In this document: one piece after another, positions 1 to 6,909 of the stretch
Numbering within the stretch: position 1 is the stretch's first letter
How the letters are laid out: every line of letters begins with the position of its first letter
Source: Phaeobacter sp. 11ANDIMAR09
GTDB lineage: Bacteria > Pseudomonadota > Alphaproteobacteria > Rhodobacterales > Rhodobacteraceae
DNA: 64,000 nucleotides
Reading direction: 5' to 3'
Assembly (NCBI RefSeq): GCF_001294455.1
Contig: NZ_LIKT01000013.1
Location: 1-64,000, forward strand
The notes under the pieces: model-generated
The model's database searches: none
Told to the model about the DNA's origin: nothing
The model's input: only the letters and a program-made list of their open reading frames with translations
Program-made: the position numbers and the translations under genes

Positions 1-202
1 TACGGCCATCCAGACATGCCTGACGATGAAGGTGCTGTTCGGTATGGCGCTCCGACAGACGACCGGGTTCGTCGAGAGCCTGTTGCGTTTGATCGGTTTG
101 AACTGGGCGGTGCCCGACTTCAGCACGCTATTGCGCCGCCAGATAACACTGGCCGTGAACATCCCGTATCGTGGCTCTCACGACCCATTGCACCGGCTGA
201 TC

Positions 203-243
203 CCCTCTCGGGACATCACTTCGTGATGCCCTGCCGGGCAGTG
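203..243. repeat. 39-bp palindromic mini-element, copy 1 (inside transposase)
   Basis: Inserted between the codons for LI and DSTG of the transposase (net +41 bp, which shifts frame). It has a left constant block CCCTCTCGGGA (203-213), a 15-base hairpin CATCAC-TTC-GTGATG (214-228) and a right constant block CCCTGCCGGGCAG (229-241). GGG (210-212) can also pair with CCC (229-231), extending the stem. Copy 2 lies at 677-715 with the same 39-bp length. I saw no third copy in the window. Confidence 0.75.
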
Positions 244-670
244 GACAGCACCGGTATCAAGGTCGAGGGTGAAGGAGAGTGGAACGCAGGCAAGCATGGT
301 GGGCCCAAGCGGCGGGTTTGGCGCAAGATACATCTTGGGATCGACGAACAAACGCTGGAGGTTCGGGCCGTGGAGATCACCGGGCGCCACATCGGTGATG
401 CGCCGGTGCTGCCAGATCTTCTGAACCAGATCCCGACGAACGAGACGATCAGCAGCGTCACCGCAGACGGCGCCTATGATACTCGCAAATGCCACGATGC
501 CATCGCTGACCGCGGCGCCCATGCCGTCATCCCACCCCGCAAAAACGCCAAGCCGTGGAAGGCCGTCACCGCGGGTGCCGTGGCCAGAAACGAGGCCCTG
601 AGAGCTTCGAAATACCTCGGCCGCGCAATCTGGCGAAACTGGAGTGGTTACCACCGCCGGAGCCGCGTCG

Positions 671-718
671 TGTCCACCCTCTCGGGATCATGCTTTGCAT
701 AACCCTGCCGGGCAGCGG
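671..718. repeat. 39-bp palindromic mini-element, copy 2 (inside transposase)
   Basis: Core 677-715 repeats the constant blocks of copy 1 exactly (CCCTCTCGGGA at 677-687 and CCCTGCCGGGCAG at 703-715). The middle 15 bases differ (TCATGCTTTGCATAA, 688-702) yet still pair at five of six stem positions, four of them by compensating changes relative to copy 1. It replaces the few codons expected between SRV and MHCV, so insertion was accompanied by a small deletion or flanking change. Confidence 0.72.
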
Positions 719-908
719 ATGCATTGCGTTAAACTGCTGGGGCAGCGCCTCATGGCACGGGACTTTGACCGGCAGGTCGCGGAAGTCCAAATCCGCATCG
801 CCGTCATGAACGGCTATACGGCGCTCGGCATACCCATTACCGAGGCCGTGGGATAAGCCCGTCCAGGGAAAGGGGAACTCTGTCTATCAGTGGATTTGTG
901 CAACAGAG

Positions 909-1196
909 TCACGCCACGAACTTCCCGGCTCCAAACTCCGCGATTAGATCTCTTTGATTAGTATCTTTCCAAAGCTTCAAGTGTCGCAGGGCGCCTAGTA
1001 TACTCAAAATAGTATTTTGGGAAAGCTTGGAGCGTAGCTCAACGGTGACAAAGAGTGTCGACCAATAGTCAGGCAGGCGGCTCTCAGCTTCGAGGTAGCT
1101 GAACCGTTTGCCACTGGAAAAAATGATGTTACGGTGTGTTAACACCCGCCCCGAAACCAACCAAAAATCTACATTTTCAATTGGCTTCGGAATCAC
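909..1196 (-). pseudogene. Integrase-like N-terminal fragment cut off by the IS element
   Basis: A 95-residue reading frame that looks like the N-terminal, core-binding part of a tyrosine recombinase: helical, with LSQNTILSILGALRHLKLW followed by a short basic/acidic helix. No catalytic R-H-R-Y part follows, because the frame runs into the IS end. Its stop codon is built from the last two bases of the IS (909-910) plus one base of host DNA (911). The start is a GTG (1194-1196) without an obvious ribosome binding site. Family assignment is from general appearance only; the truncation by the IS is seen directly. It sits just downstream of ssb in AT-rich DNA, as expected for a remnant of an integrated element. 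Confidence 0.5.
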
Positions 1197-1280
1197 TGCC
1201 TGATGTCAACCTTAAAAATATACATTTTTTAGGTTTTTGTTGTTTTTTATATATGTTTACACCCCAAAAAACTACATTTT
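1163..1280. repeat. Three 15-bp direct repeats at 51-52 bp spacing
   Basis: AAAAATCTACATTTT (1163-1177), AAAAATATACATTTT (1214-1228) and AAAAAACTACATTTT (1266-1280) share the pattern AAAAA-N2-TACATTTT. Start-to-start distances are 51 and 52 bp, about five helical turns. The sequences between are unrelated. The first lies inside the 5' end of the integrase-like gene, the others in the AT-rich gap to ssb. They could be arm-type integrase sites, operators or iteron-like sites. Confidence 0.6.
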
Positions 1281-1295
1281 GAGATTTTGTTTCCG

Positions 1296-1820
1296 CTAGA
1301 ACGGGATTTCATCGTCGTCGATGTTGTGCGAGGGGCCGCTGTTGCCGCCGCCAAAGCCGCCGCCCTGTTGCGCGCCGCTGTCGTAGCCTCCGCCACCGCC
1401 GCCACCATAGCCGCCATCCTGGCCTCCGCCATAACCGCCGCCGCCGCCACCTGCGCCGCCGCCTTCGCCACGTCCGTCAAGCATGGTCAATGTCGAGCCA
1501 AAGCCCTGCAGGACCACCTCGGTGGAGTAACGGTCATTGCCGCTTTGGTCCTGCCATTTCCGGGTTTGCAGCTGGCCCTCGATATAGACCTTAGAGCCTT
1601 TGCGCAGATATTGCTCGGCGACGCGAACAAGACCTTCGTTGAAGATCGCGACCGAGTGCCATTCGGTGCGCTCGCGGCGCTCGCCGGTGTTGCGATCTTT
1701 CCAGTTTTCCGAGGTGGCAATGCGCAGATTGCAGACCTTGCCGCCATTTTGGAATGTGCGAACTTCCGGGTCGCGTCCCAGGTTGCCGATGAGGATGACT
1801 TTGTTGACTGAGCCGGCCAT
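1296..1820 (-). CDS. ssb: Single-stranded DNA-binding protein SSB
   Basis: 174 residues. It binds and protects single-stranded DNA in replication, repair and recombination. The OB fold (about 5-110) opens with [18 protein letters not shown] and contains the family motif [34 protein letters not shown] in segments. A long Gly-rich linker (about 118-165) leads to the acidic tail DDDEIPF, the docking peptide for partner proteins. The start at 1820 (MAGSVNK) fits the family; the frame stays open upstream to 2111 but that extension has no homology I recognise. Divergent from the transglycosylase. I found no GTTC-N7-GTTC SOS box in its promoter region. Confidence 0.97.
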   Translation of the reverse strand: MAGSVNKVILIGNLGRDPEVRTFQNGGKVCNLRIATSENWKDRNTGERRERTEWHSVAIFNEGLVRVAEQYLRKGSKVYIEGQLQTRKWQDQSGNDRYSTEVVLQGFGSTLTMLDGRGEGGGAGGGGGGYGGGQDGGYGGGGGGGYDSGAQQGGGFGGGNSGPSHNIDDDEIPF

Positions 1821-2126
1821 AGGGGGTCCGTCCTTATTCTTGTCTTTGGTTATGGTCGTGCGGGACAGGGCGGGATTCAGCCGAATCCCAACCGCTGGAT
1901 TTTGGCCACAGTACAGACCTGTGCGCTGCGAGGAAAGCTCTCCTCTGATTGCATCGGTCTTGCGCTTTGGGGCAGGGTGGTTGGGGGTGCGAGGTCGACC
2001 TTCTGCCCGGACACCGGCGTAGATTTGCTGGTGGCCAGCGGCTGTGTGAACCTGTTTGCTTTCATTTGATGCAAATCCGGCTATAGTCCTGCCAGAATTC
2101 AGCTGCGGCACGGGGTGAGGGGCGGA
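1821..2126. other. Divergent promoter region ssb / transglycosylase
   Basis: A 306-bp gap between two divergent genes. It must hold both promoters. I could not assign -35/-10 boxes with confidence and see no SOS or CtrA box here. Confidence 0.5.
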
Positions 2127-2720
2127 ATGCGGTCACTGAGAAGTGGGATTATTGGCGGTTTTATTGGGCTGGGAGCCTTTTGCGCGACATCTGTGCAGGC
2201 GGATATGTTCAGCACCAAAAGCAGACGCGATCTGTTTTCGGCCCATACCCGTTTGCTGGATACGCGTGCTTCCCAACAATATGAGGATTCCGCCCGTTTG
2301 CGGCCCGACGTCATTCCGAACGTATCCTCGGTTAGCCCGCGTTACACCGGAAAGTACCGTGGCGAATACCTGACCATGGCGCGGGAAGCGGCGCGCAAAC
2401 ATGGGGTGCCCGAGGATCTGTTCCTGCGTCTGGTGCAACAGGAAAGCAACTGGAACCCAAATGCGGAATCGCACAAAGGCGCCTTGGGGTTGGCGCAGTT
2501 AATGCCGGCGACTGCGCGCCGTCTTGGTGTGGATCCGACTATTCCCAAACAGAACCTAGAAGGTGGCGCCCGCTACCTGTCCAAACAGTTCCGCAAGTTT
2601 GGCTCCTGGCGCCTGGCGCTGGCCGCCTATAATGCGGGGCCACAGGCGGTGCGTAAATATGGTGGCGTGCCCCCCTATGAAGAAACTCAGAACTACGTGG
2701 CCAAAATCTGGGGGAGCTGA
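2127..2720 (+). CDS. Lytic transglycosylase, SLT domain, exported
   Basis: 197 residues. It should cleave the MurNAc-GlcNAc bond of peptidoglycan in the periplasm. An N-terminal signal peptide (about 1-26, ending near VQADMF) precedes a linker and a C-terminal SLT domain (about 85-195). Visible motifs are the catalytic-Glu region [10 protein letters not shown], then [18 protein letters not shown] and [15 protein letters not shown]. Start chosen at ATG 2127, which has GAGGGGCGG just upstream; a GTG at 2115 is the alternative. Small stand-alone SLT proteins of this type are common in Rhodobacteraceae. Exact role (wall turnover or machine assembly) is not visible. Confidence 0.9.
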   Translation: MRSLRSGIIGGFIGLGAFCATSVQADMFSTKSRRDLFSAHTRLLDTRASQQYEDSARLRPDVIPNVSSVSPRYTGKYRGEYLTMAREAARKHGVPEDLFLRLVQQESNWNPNAESHKGALGLAQLMPATARRLGVDPTIPKQNLEGGARYLSKQFRKFGSWRLALAAYNAGPQAVRKYGGVPPYEETQNYVAKIWGS

Positions 2721-2892
2721 TCCGCCGTTGCGCGGTGGCAAGTTCCTGGAGATAGGCCGCAGGGGTGAAGCGTTCCCACTTGTAAGTATCTATTTTAAAT
2801 TTGAAAACTTGGTTTGGATCCAGGGGCCTGCGCCCTGGGATAGGCTCAGACTCTGAAACTTGCTGGTTGCGTTAATGAATTGTCAAACTCTC

Positions 2893-2908
2893 TTAATGCC
2901 ACGTTAAC
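2893..2908 (+). promoter_or_regulatory. Full CtrA binding site TTAA-N7-TTAAC
   Basis: TTAATGCCACGTTAAC matches the established CtrA consensus TTAA-N7-TTAAC at every fixed base. It lies 69 bp before the GTG start at 2977. A second near-match (TTAA-N6-TTAA, 2924-2937) follows. CtrA and its modulator SciP are encoded at 27.6-28.7 kb of the same window. Confidence 0.6.
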
Positions 2909-2976
2909 TTCTCCGCTTTGCCATTAATCAGCCTTAATTTTTGATGAATTTGCCGGTGATTTCAGGAGGAATTCAC

Positions 2977-3354
2977 GTGACAAGCAGAAGCTTTGACGAT
3001 CGGCTCGAACGCATTCAATGGACACCCGGAGCGGTGCCATCACAAGACGTGATTGATAGCGTGCTGGGGGGACAGCGTGGCCTGGCCAAGGCCCGCAGCG
3101 TCGGAGCCACTCTGCTTGGCGCGATTTCAGGAATTTGCATTGGTTTTGGCGTCAAGGGGATGACACTTGTTGGCTCTCCCTGGGGGCCGGATACGGGGCT
3201 GGCTGGCATGATTGGGGGCGGTTTGTCCCTGACAGCTCTGGCGGTCTCGATGGCCCTGGCGATCTATGTTGCGCTGCGCAGCCATAGACACCCTTGGCTG
3301 ATGCAATTTGCCTCAATGAACCTCCTGATGATCGTGGTCCTGCTGCTGAGTTGA
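2977..3354 (+). CDS. Hypothetical membrane protein behind a CtrA site
   Basis: 125 residues, family not recognised. Start chosen at GTG 2977, which has AGGAGGAATTCAC immediately upstream, a near-perfect ribosome binding site; an in-frame upstream ATG (2944) has none. A soluble N-terminal stretch of about 45 residues is followed by three probable membrane helices (about residues 45-65, 72-98 and 108-124; the last is rich in L, M and V and ends at the stop). No catalytic motif seen. Preceded by a full CtrA box, so probably part of the CtrA regulon (motility, cell cycle, gene transfer or signalling in this family). Confidence 0.75.
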   Translation: MTSRSFDDRLERIQWTPGAVPSQDVIDSVLGGQRGLAKARSVGATLLGAISGICIGFGVKGMTLVGSPWGPDTGLAGMIGGGLSLTALAVSMALAIYVALRSHRHPWLMQFASMNLLMIVVLLLS

Positions 3355-3436
3355 CCACACTGGCCTTGTGCGGGCGCTGATATCTCATCTGCTGTGGGAG
3401 TGGGGGGAGAGGGTTCCTGATTTTTTTAATCAGGAA

Positions 3437-3450
3437 TTGCGCTACATCAA
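3437..3450 (+). promoter_or_regulatory. FNR/FnrL-type box
   Basis: TTGCGCTACATCAA keeps the TTG-N8-CAA core of the FNR/FnrL consensus (TTGAT-N4-ATCAA), 55 bp before the peroxidase start. Control of a di-haem peroxidase by low oxygen is a known pattern. Confidence 0.5.
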
Positions 3451-3504
3451 GGTTCTCATTATGGGTTTCGGGGATTACAGGCACAGCCGTTTTTCCCGGA
3501 GCCC

Positions 3505-4671
3505 ATGATGCAGTTTCCAATCTCACCCCGAATGACACTGTCCAGCCTTTGCGCCGCTTTGGCCCTGTGCATTGGCGCGACAGCACAGTCAGATCCGCTG
3601 ACACTTGAGCGCCTAGGAGATTCCCTGTTTCACGACGAAAACCTGTCGATGAATCGCAGCCAGTCCTGCGCCAGCTGTCACGATCCCGAGCAGGGGTTCA
3701 GCGATCCGCGGCGCTCAGCGGATGGGGCCTTCTCGCTGGGGGATGATGCTGAGTCGCTGGGCAACCGAAATGCGCCAACGGCTTCATATGCTGCCTTTGT
3801 TCCGCCGTTTCATCAAAACGCAAATGGCGAATGGATTGGTGGGCTGTTTTGGGACGGACGGGCAAACAGTCTCGAAGATCAGGCGGGTGGGCCGCCCTTG
3901 AACCCGGTCGAGATGGGCATTCCAAACAAGGCAGTCTTGTTGCAACGCCTGCGCGAAAACCCGGACTATGTGGAACGTTTTGCAGCGCTGTTCTCGGAGA
4001 CTGTGCTGCAGGAGGAAGAGGCTGCGTTTACGGCGATGACACAGGCGATTGCGGCGTTTGAACGGGGCGAGCAGTTTGCCCCCTTCAGCAGCAAATATGA
4101 CCGTTATCTCGCAGGGACGGCAGAATTGACCCGGGAAGAGGAGCTGGGGCGCACGTTGTTTTTCTCGGAACAGTTCACCAATTGTAACCTTTGCCACCAG
4201 CTGCGTACAAGCCAGATGGATCCACAAGAAACCTTTAGCGATTACAGTTTCCACAATATCGGGGTGCCGCGAAATCCTGCAACCGTCGCCGAGGCTGGCA
4301 TGCCGTCCGATTTTGTCGATGATGGCCTATTGGCCAACCCACAGGTGACTGATCCGGCCCAACGCGGCAAATTTCGCACGCCGACCCTGCGCAATGTCGC
4401 GGTGACTGGCCCCTATATGCACAATGGGGTTTTTCAGGATCTGCGCACTGTGGTGCTGTTTTACAACCGGTACAACAGCAAGGCAGAAACCGCGCAGATC
4501 AATCCCGAAACCGGTAGGCCCTGGGGGGCGGCTCCAGTGCCTGGTACGCTGTCTGTTCCCGAACTCACCCATGGGCCAGCACTTGAGGCGCGTCGCGTCG
4601 ATGCATTGGTGGCTTTCCTCAAGACCCTGACGGATGAACGCTACGAAGATCTATTGGAAGCGGCGCACTAA
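3505..4671 (+). CDS. Di-haem cytochrome c peroxidase / MauG-like protein
   Basis: 388 residues, periplasmic. An N-terminal signal peptide (about 1-27, cut near ATAQS) precedes two c-type haem sites, CASCH (55-59) and CNLCH (227-231), the hallmark of the CcpA/MauG family. Between them lie FWDGRA and NPVEMG, and after the second PTLRNVAVTGPYMHNG, all typical of bacterial di-haem peroxidases that reduce H2O2 with electrons from small c-type cytochromes. A MauG-like oxidase of another substrate is possible; sequence alone does not separate them. The upstream FNR-type box suggests oxygen control. A strong hairpin closes the unit. Confidence 0.9.
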   Translation: MMQFPISPRMTLSSLCAALALCIGATAQSDPLTLERLGDSLFHDENLSMNRSQSCASCHDPEQGFSDPRRSADGAFSLGDDAESLGNRNAPTASYAAFVPPFHQNANGEWIGGLFWDGRANSLEDQAGGPPLNPVEMGIPNKAVLLQRLRENPDYVERFAALFSETVLQEEEAAFTAMTQAIAAFERGEQFAPFSSKYDRYLAGTAELTREEELGRTLFFSEQFTNCNLCHQLRTSQMDPQETFSDYSFHNIGVPRNPATVAEAGMPSDFVDDGLLANPQVTDPAQRGKFRTPTLRNVAVTGPYMHNGVFQDLRTVVLFYNRYNSKAETAQINPETGRPWGAAPVPGTLSVPELTHGPALEARRVDALVAFLKTLTDERYEDLLEAAH

Positions 4672-4680
4672 GGCGCAGCA

Positions 4681-4711
4681 GCCACCCCGTTCCTGCGAGG
4701 AACGGGGTGGC
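4681..4711. terminator. Strong hairpin between convergent genes
   Basis: A perfect 14-bp stem, GCCACCCCGTTCCT / AGGAACGGGGTGGC with loop GCG, lies 9 bp after the peroxidase stop and 9 bp before the end of the opposing ABC ATPase gene. T-runs are weak, but the position suits a bidirectional terminator. Confidence 0.75.
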
Positions 4712-4719
4712 CCCAGGGT

Positions 4720-6807
4720 CTATTCTGCGGCCAGTTTGATCACGGGCTGCATACGTTCCAGAACCTCATCGCTCAGATGGCACTTGATCTGGTGACCTGC
4801 TTCCAGGGTCCGTGTCGGCGGCACTTCTTGGTCACATAGCCCGCCAGCAACCTCGCCCTTCCAACGGCAGCGGGTCTGGAACGGGCAGCCAGAGGGCGGA
4901 TCCATTGCCGAGGGAATATCTCCCTCCAGAACGATATGTTCCTTTTCGATGGAGGTATCCGCAATCGGAACCGCGCTCAGCAGCGCTTCGGTATAGGGGT
5001 GATAGGGCGGCGAGAAGACCTGATCAGTATCGCCCAGCTCAACCACATGGCCAAGATACATCACCATGACCCGATCGCTGAGATAGCGCACAATGGACAG
5101 GTCATGGCTGATGAACAGCAGAGTGGTTTTCTCCGTCCGTTGGATCTCCATTAGCAGATCCGTCACCGCGGCTTGAACGGACACATCCAAGGCCGAGACC
5201 GGCTCATCGGCAACAACGATCCGCGCCCCTCCCGAGAAGGCCCGGGCAATGCCCACGCGCTGTTTTTGCCCGCCCGAGAGCTGGCGCGGCATGCGTTCTG
5301 CAAAGGCGCGCGGCAGTTTCACCAGATCCAGCAGCTCCAGCATACGCTGCTTGCGATCCTGATCCGTGTCGCCAATGTCAAAGATTTCCAACGCCCGAAT
5401 GATCTGCCGTCCCACTGTCATTGAGGGATTCAGCGTATCAAAGGGGTTTTGAAACACCATCTGCACATCCGAAACCGTCTGTGTATTGCGGGCCTCAATG
5501 GCGGTTTGCTCGATGTTTTTGCCATCTAGCAGGATCTCGCCCTCGGTCGCGGTTTCCAATCCCATCAGCACCTTGGCAAAGGTGGATTTACCGCAGCCGG
5601 ATTCGCCAACAATGGCCAGAGTTTCGGACTCTCTGGCTTCAAAACTCAGCGTTTCGTTGGCCTTGACCACCTTTTTGACTCCGCCTCCAAACAGGGCATT
5701 GGCCGCCACCTCATAGTATTTCTTCAGGTTGTCGATCTTCAGGACCACCTCACCCGGTTTGGTCTTTTCTGTCTGATCGCCAACAACAATCGGCGCGTTC
5801 CAATCAATTTCCTGATAGCGCAGGCAGCGGGTGGCATGGCGGTCATTGCCCGCCACATCTGCCATCTGGATCTGGCCTTGATCACAGCGGCCGGCTTCAA
5901 AATAATCACATCGCGGACCAAAGTTGCAGCCAGGTGGGCGCTCATGCGGCAGCGGAAAGTTGCCGGGGATCGCCACCAATGGATGCGCGTTCTTATCGGC
6001 ACCTGGCAGCGGGATCGAGCGAAACAGCGCCTGGGTATAGGGGTGTTGCATCTCGTCAAAGACATCAGCGATAGAACCGCGCTCCACCGCTTCGCCGGAA
6101 TACATCACACAGAGCCGGTCACAGGTTTCCAGGATCAGCCCCAAGTTATGGCTGATAAACAGCATTGAGGTGCCGTATTTCTTGCCCAGATCCCGAACCA
6201 GCTCCACCACTGCCGCCTCAACTGTCACATCCAGCGCGGTGGTCGGCTCATCCAGGATCAACAGCGAAGGCTTTGACATCAAGGCCATGGCAATGACAAT
6301 CCGCTGTTGCTGCCCGCCCGAGAGCTGGTGCGGATAGGAGTTCAACATCCGCTCAGGGTCCGGCAGCCGCACATCCGTAACCACCTCCAGCGCGCGCGCA
6401 TGGGCTTCCTTCTCCGAGACCCCCTCGTGGATCATCGGCACTTCCATCAACTGGCGTCCGATTTTCATCGCCGGGTTGAGGCTGGCCATGGGCTCTTGGT
6501 AGATCATCGCGATCTCATTGCCACGAATGTCGCGCAATTCCTCGCGGCTCATCTCGGCCAGATCGCGGCCCTTGAACTTGATCGACCCGCCAACGATGCG
6601 GCCGTTCTTGCCTAGATCCTGCATCACCCCCAGCGCCACGGTGGATTTGCCACAGCCGGACTCTCCCACCAGCCCGACGGCCTCACCGGGCTGCACCGAG
6701 ACGGAAAAATCCATCACCGCCGGGATTTCCCTTAGCCGGGTGAAAAAGGAAATCGACAGTTTATCGATCTCAAGCACCGGTCCATCATAGTCTGACAGTT
6801 TGTTCAT
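4720..6807 (-). CDS. Peptide-type ABC transporter, fused double ATPase (DppD-DppF type)
   Basis: 695 residues with two complete ABC ATPase domains in one chain. Domain 1: Walker A GESGCGKST (48-56), signature LSGGQQQR, Walker B LLILDEPTTALD. Domain 2: Walker A GESGCGKST (about 399-407), signature LSGGQKQR, Walker B IVVADEPVSALD. Each is followed by the Cys-containing oligopeptide-transporter C-terminal motif (PPGCNFGPRC and PSGCPFQTRC). It powers uptake through the two permeases encoded upstream on the same strand. The usual arrangement is two separate genes; the fusion is known in other bacteria. Substrate is probably peptide-like, but this family also carries nickel, haem and sugars. Confidence 0.93.
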   Translation of the reverse strand: MNKLSDYDGPVLEIDKLSISFFTRLREIPAVMDFSVSVQPGEAVGLVGESGCGKSTVALGVMQDLGKNGRIVGGSIKFKGRDLAEMSREELRDIRGNEIAMIYQEPMASLNPAMKIGRQLMEVPMIHEGVSEKEAHARALEVVTDVRLPDPERMLNSYPHQLSGGQQQRIVIAMALMSKPSLLILDEPTTALDVTVEAAVVELVRDLGKKYGTSMLFISHNLGLILETCDRLCVMYSGEAVERGSIADVFDEMQHPYTQALFRSIPLPGADKNAHPLVAIPGNFPLPHERPPGCNFGPRCDYFEAGRCDQGQIQMADVAGNDRHATRCLRYQEIDWNAPIVVGDQTEKTKPGEVVLKIDNLKKYYEVAANALFGGGVKKVVKANETLSFEARESETLAIVGESGCGKSTFAKVLMGLETATEGEILLDGKNIEQTAIEARNTQTVSDVQMVFQNPFDTLNPSMTVGRQIIRALEIFDIGDTDQDRKQRMLELLDLVKLPRAFAERMPRQLSGGQKQRVGIARAFSGGARIVVADEPVSALDVSVQAAVTDLLMEIQRTEKTTLLFISHDLSIVRYLSDRVMVMYLGHVVELGDTDQVFSPPYHPYTEALLSAVPIADTSIEKEHIVLEGDIPSAMDPPSGCPFQTRCRWKGEVAGGLCDQEVPPTRTLEAGHQIKCHLSDEVLERMQPVIKLAAE

Positions 6808-6860
6808 TACATGTGTCTCCCTGCCGAAACCAACAGAGCTTTCGCCCTTTCATTTGGCCT

Positions 6861-6894
6861 CAAATATCCCGGGGGTCCGGGGGCTGGCCCCCGG
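6861..6894. repeat. Intergenic repeat with hairpin (roseobacter type)
   Basis: CAAATATCCCGGGGGT (6861-6876) followed by the hairpin CCGGGGGC-TG-GCCCCCGG (6877-6894). Read on the minus strand the first part gives CCGGGATATTTG, matching the CGGGAATATTT unit at 36340-36350. Similar GC-hairpin plus ATATTT units are scattered between genes in many Rhodobacteraceae. Here it lies between the ATPase and the permease and may act as a transcription or stability signal. Confidence 0.55.
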
Positions 6895-6909
6895 TCGCCC
6901 TGGTGTGGA

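Larger units (their letters stand above)
1..856 (+). pseudogene. IS5-family transposase, 5'-truncated by window edge and frameshifted
   Basis: Three pieces in different frames join into one transposase. Frame 2 (about 2-202) gives the N-terminal part with KVLFGMALRQTTGFVESLLR and NIPYRGS. Frame 1 (244-669) gives the DDE core with DSTGIKVEGEGEW, GPKRRVWRKIHLGID and TADGAYDTRKCHDAIADRG. Frame 2 again (719-856) gives MHCVKLLGQRLMARDFDRQV to the stop. In intact members of this family as I know them, LID-STGIK and SRVETK-MHCV are contiguous. Each break coincides with one copy of a 39-bp palindromic element listed separately. The product cannot be made without two frame corrections, so I treat it as inactive. 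Confidence 0.88.
1..910 (+). mobile_element. IS5-family insertion sequence, right part (left end outside window)
   Basis: The stretch encodes a broken IS5-family transposase and ends in GATTTGTGCAACAGAGTC (893-910), which reads on the other strand as GACTCTGTTGCACAAATC, a terminal-repeat type common for these elements. The right boundary is placed at about 910 because the integrase-like reading frame on the minus strand is abruptly cut there. The left end lies outside the window. The element is dead as it stands: its transposase carries two small insertions that shift the frame. Confidence 0.85.

Noticed and set aside
1247-1480. Ala-rich frame opposite the ssb Gly-rich linker
   Set aside because: GGC/GCC repeats of the linker read in another frame.
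1821-2111. In-frame 5' extension of ssb
   Set aside because: SSB homology starts at MAGSVNK (1820). The extension has no homology I recognise.
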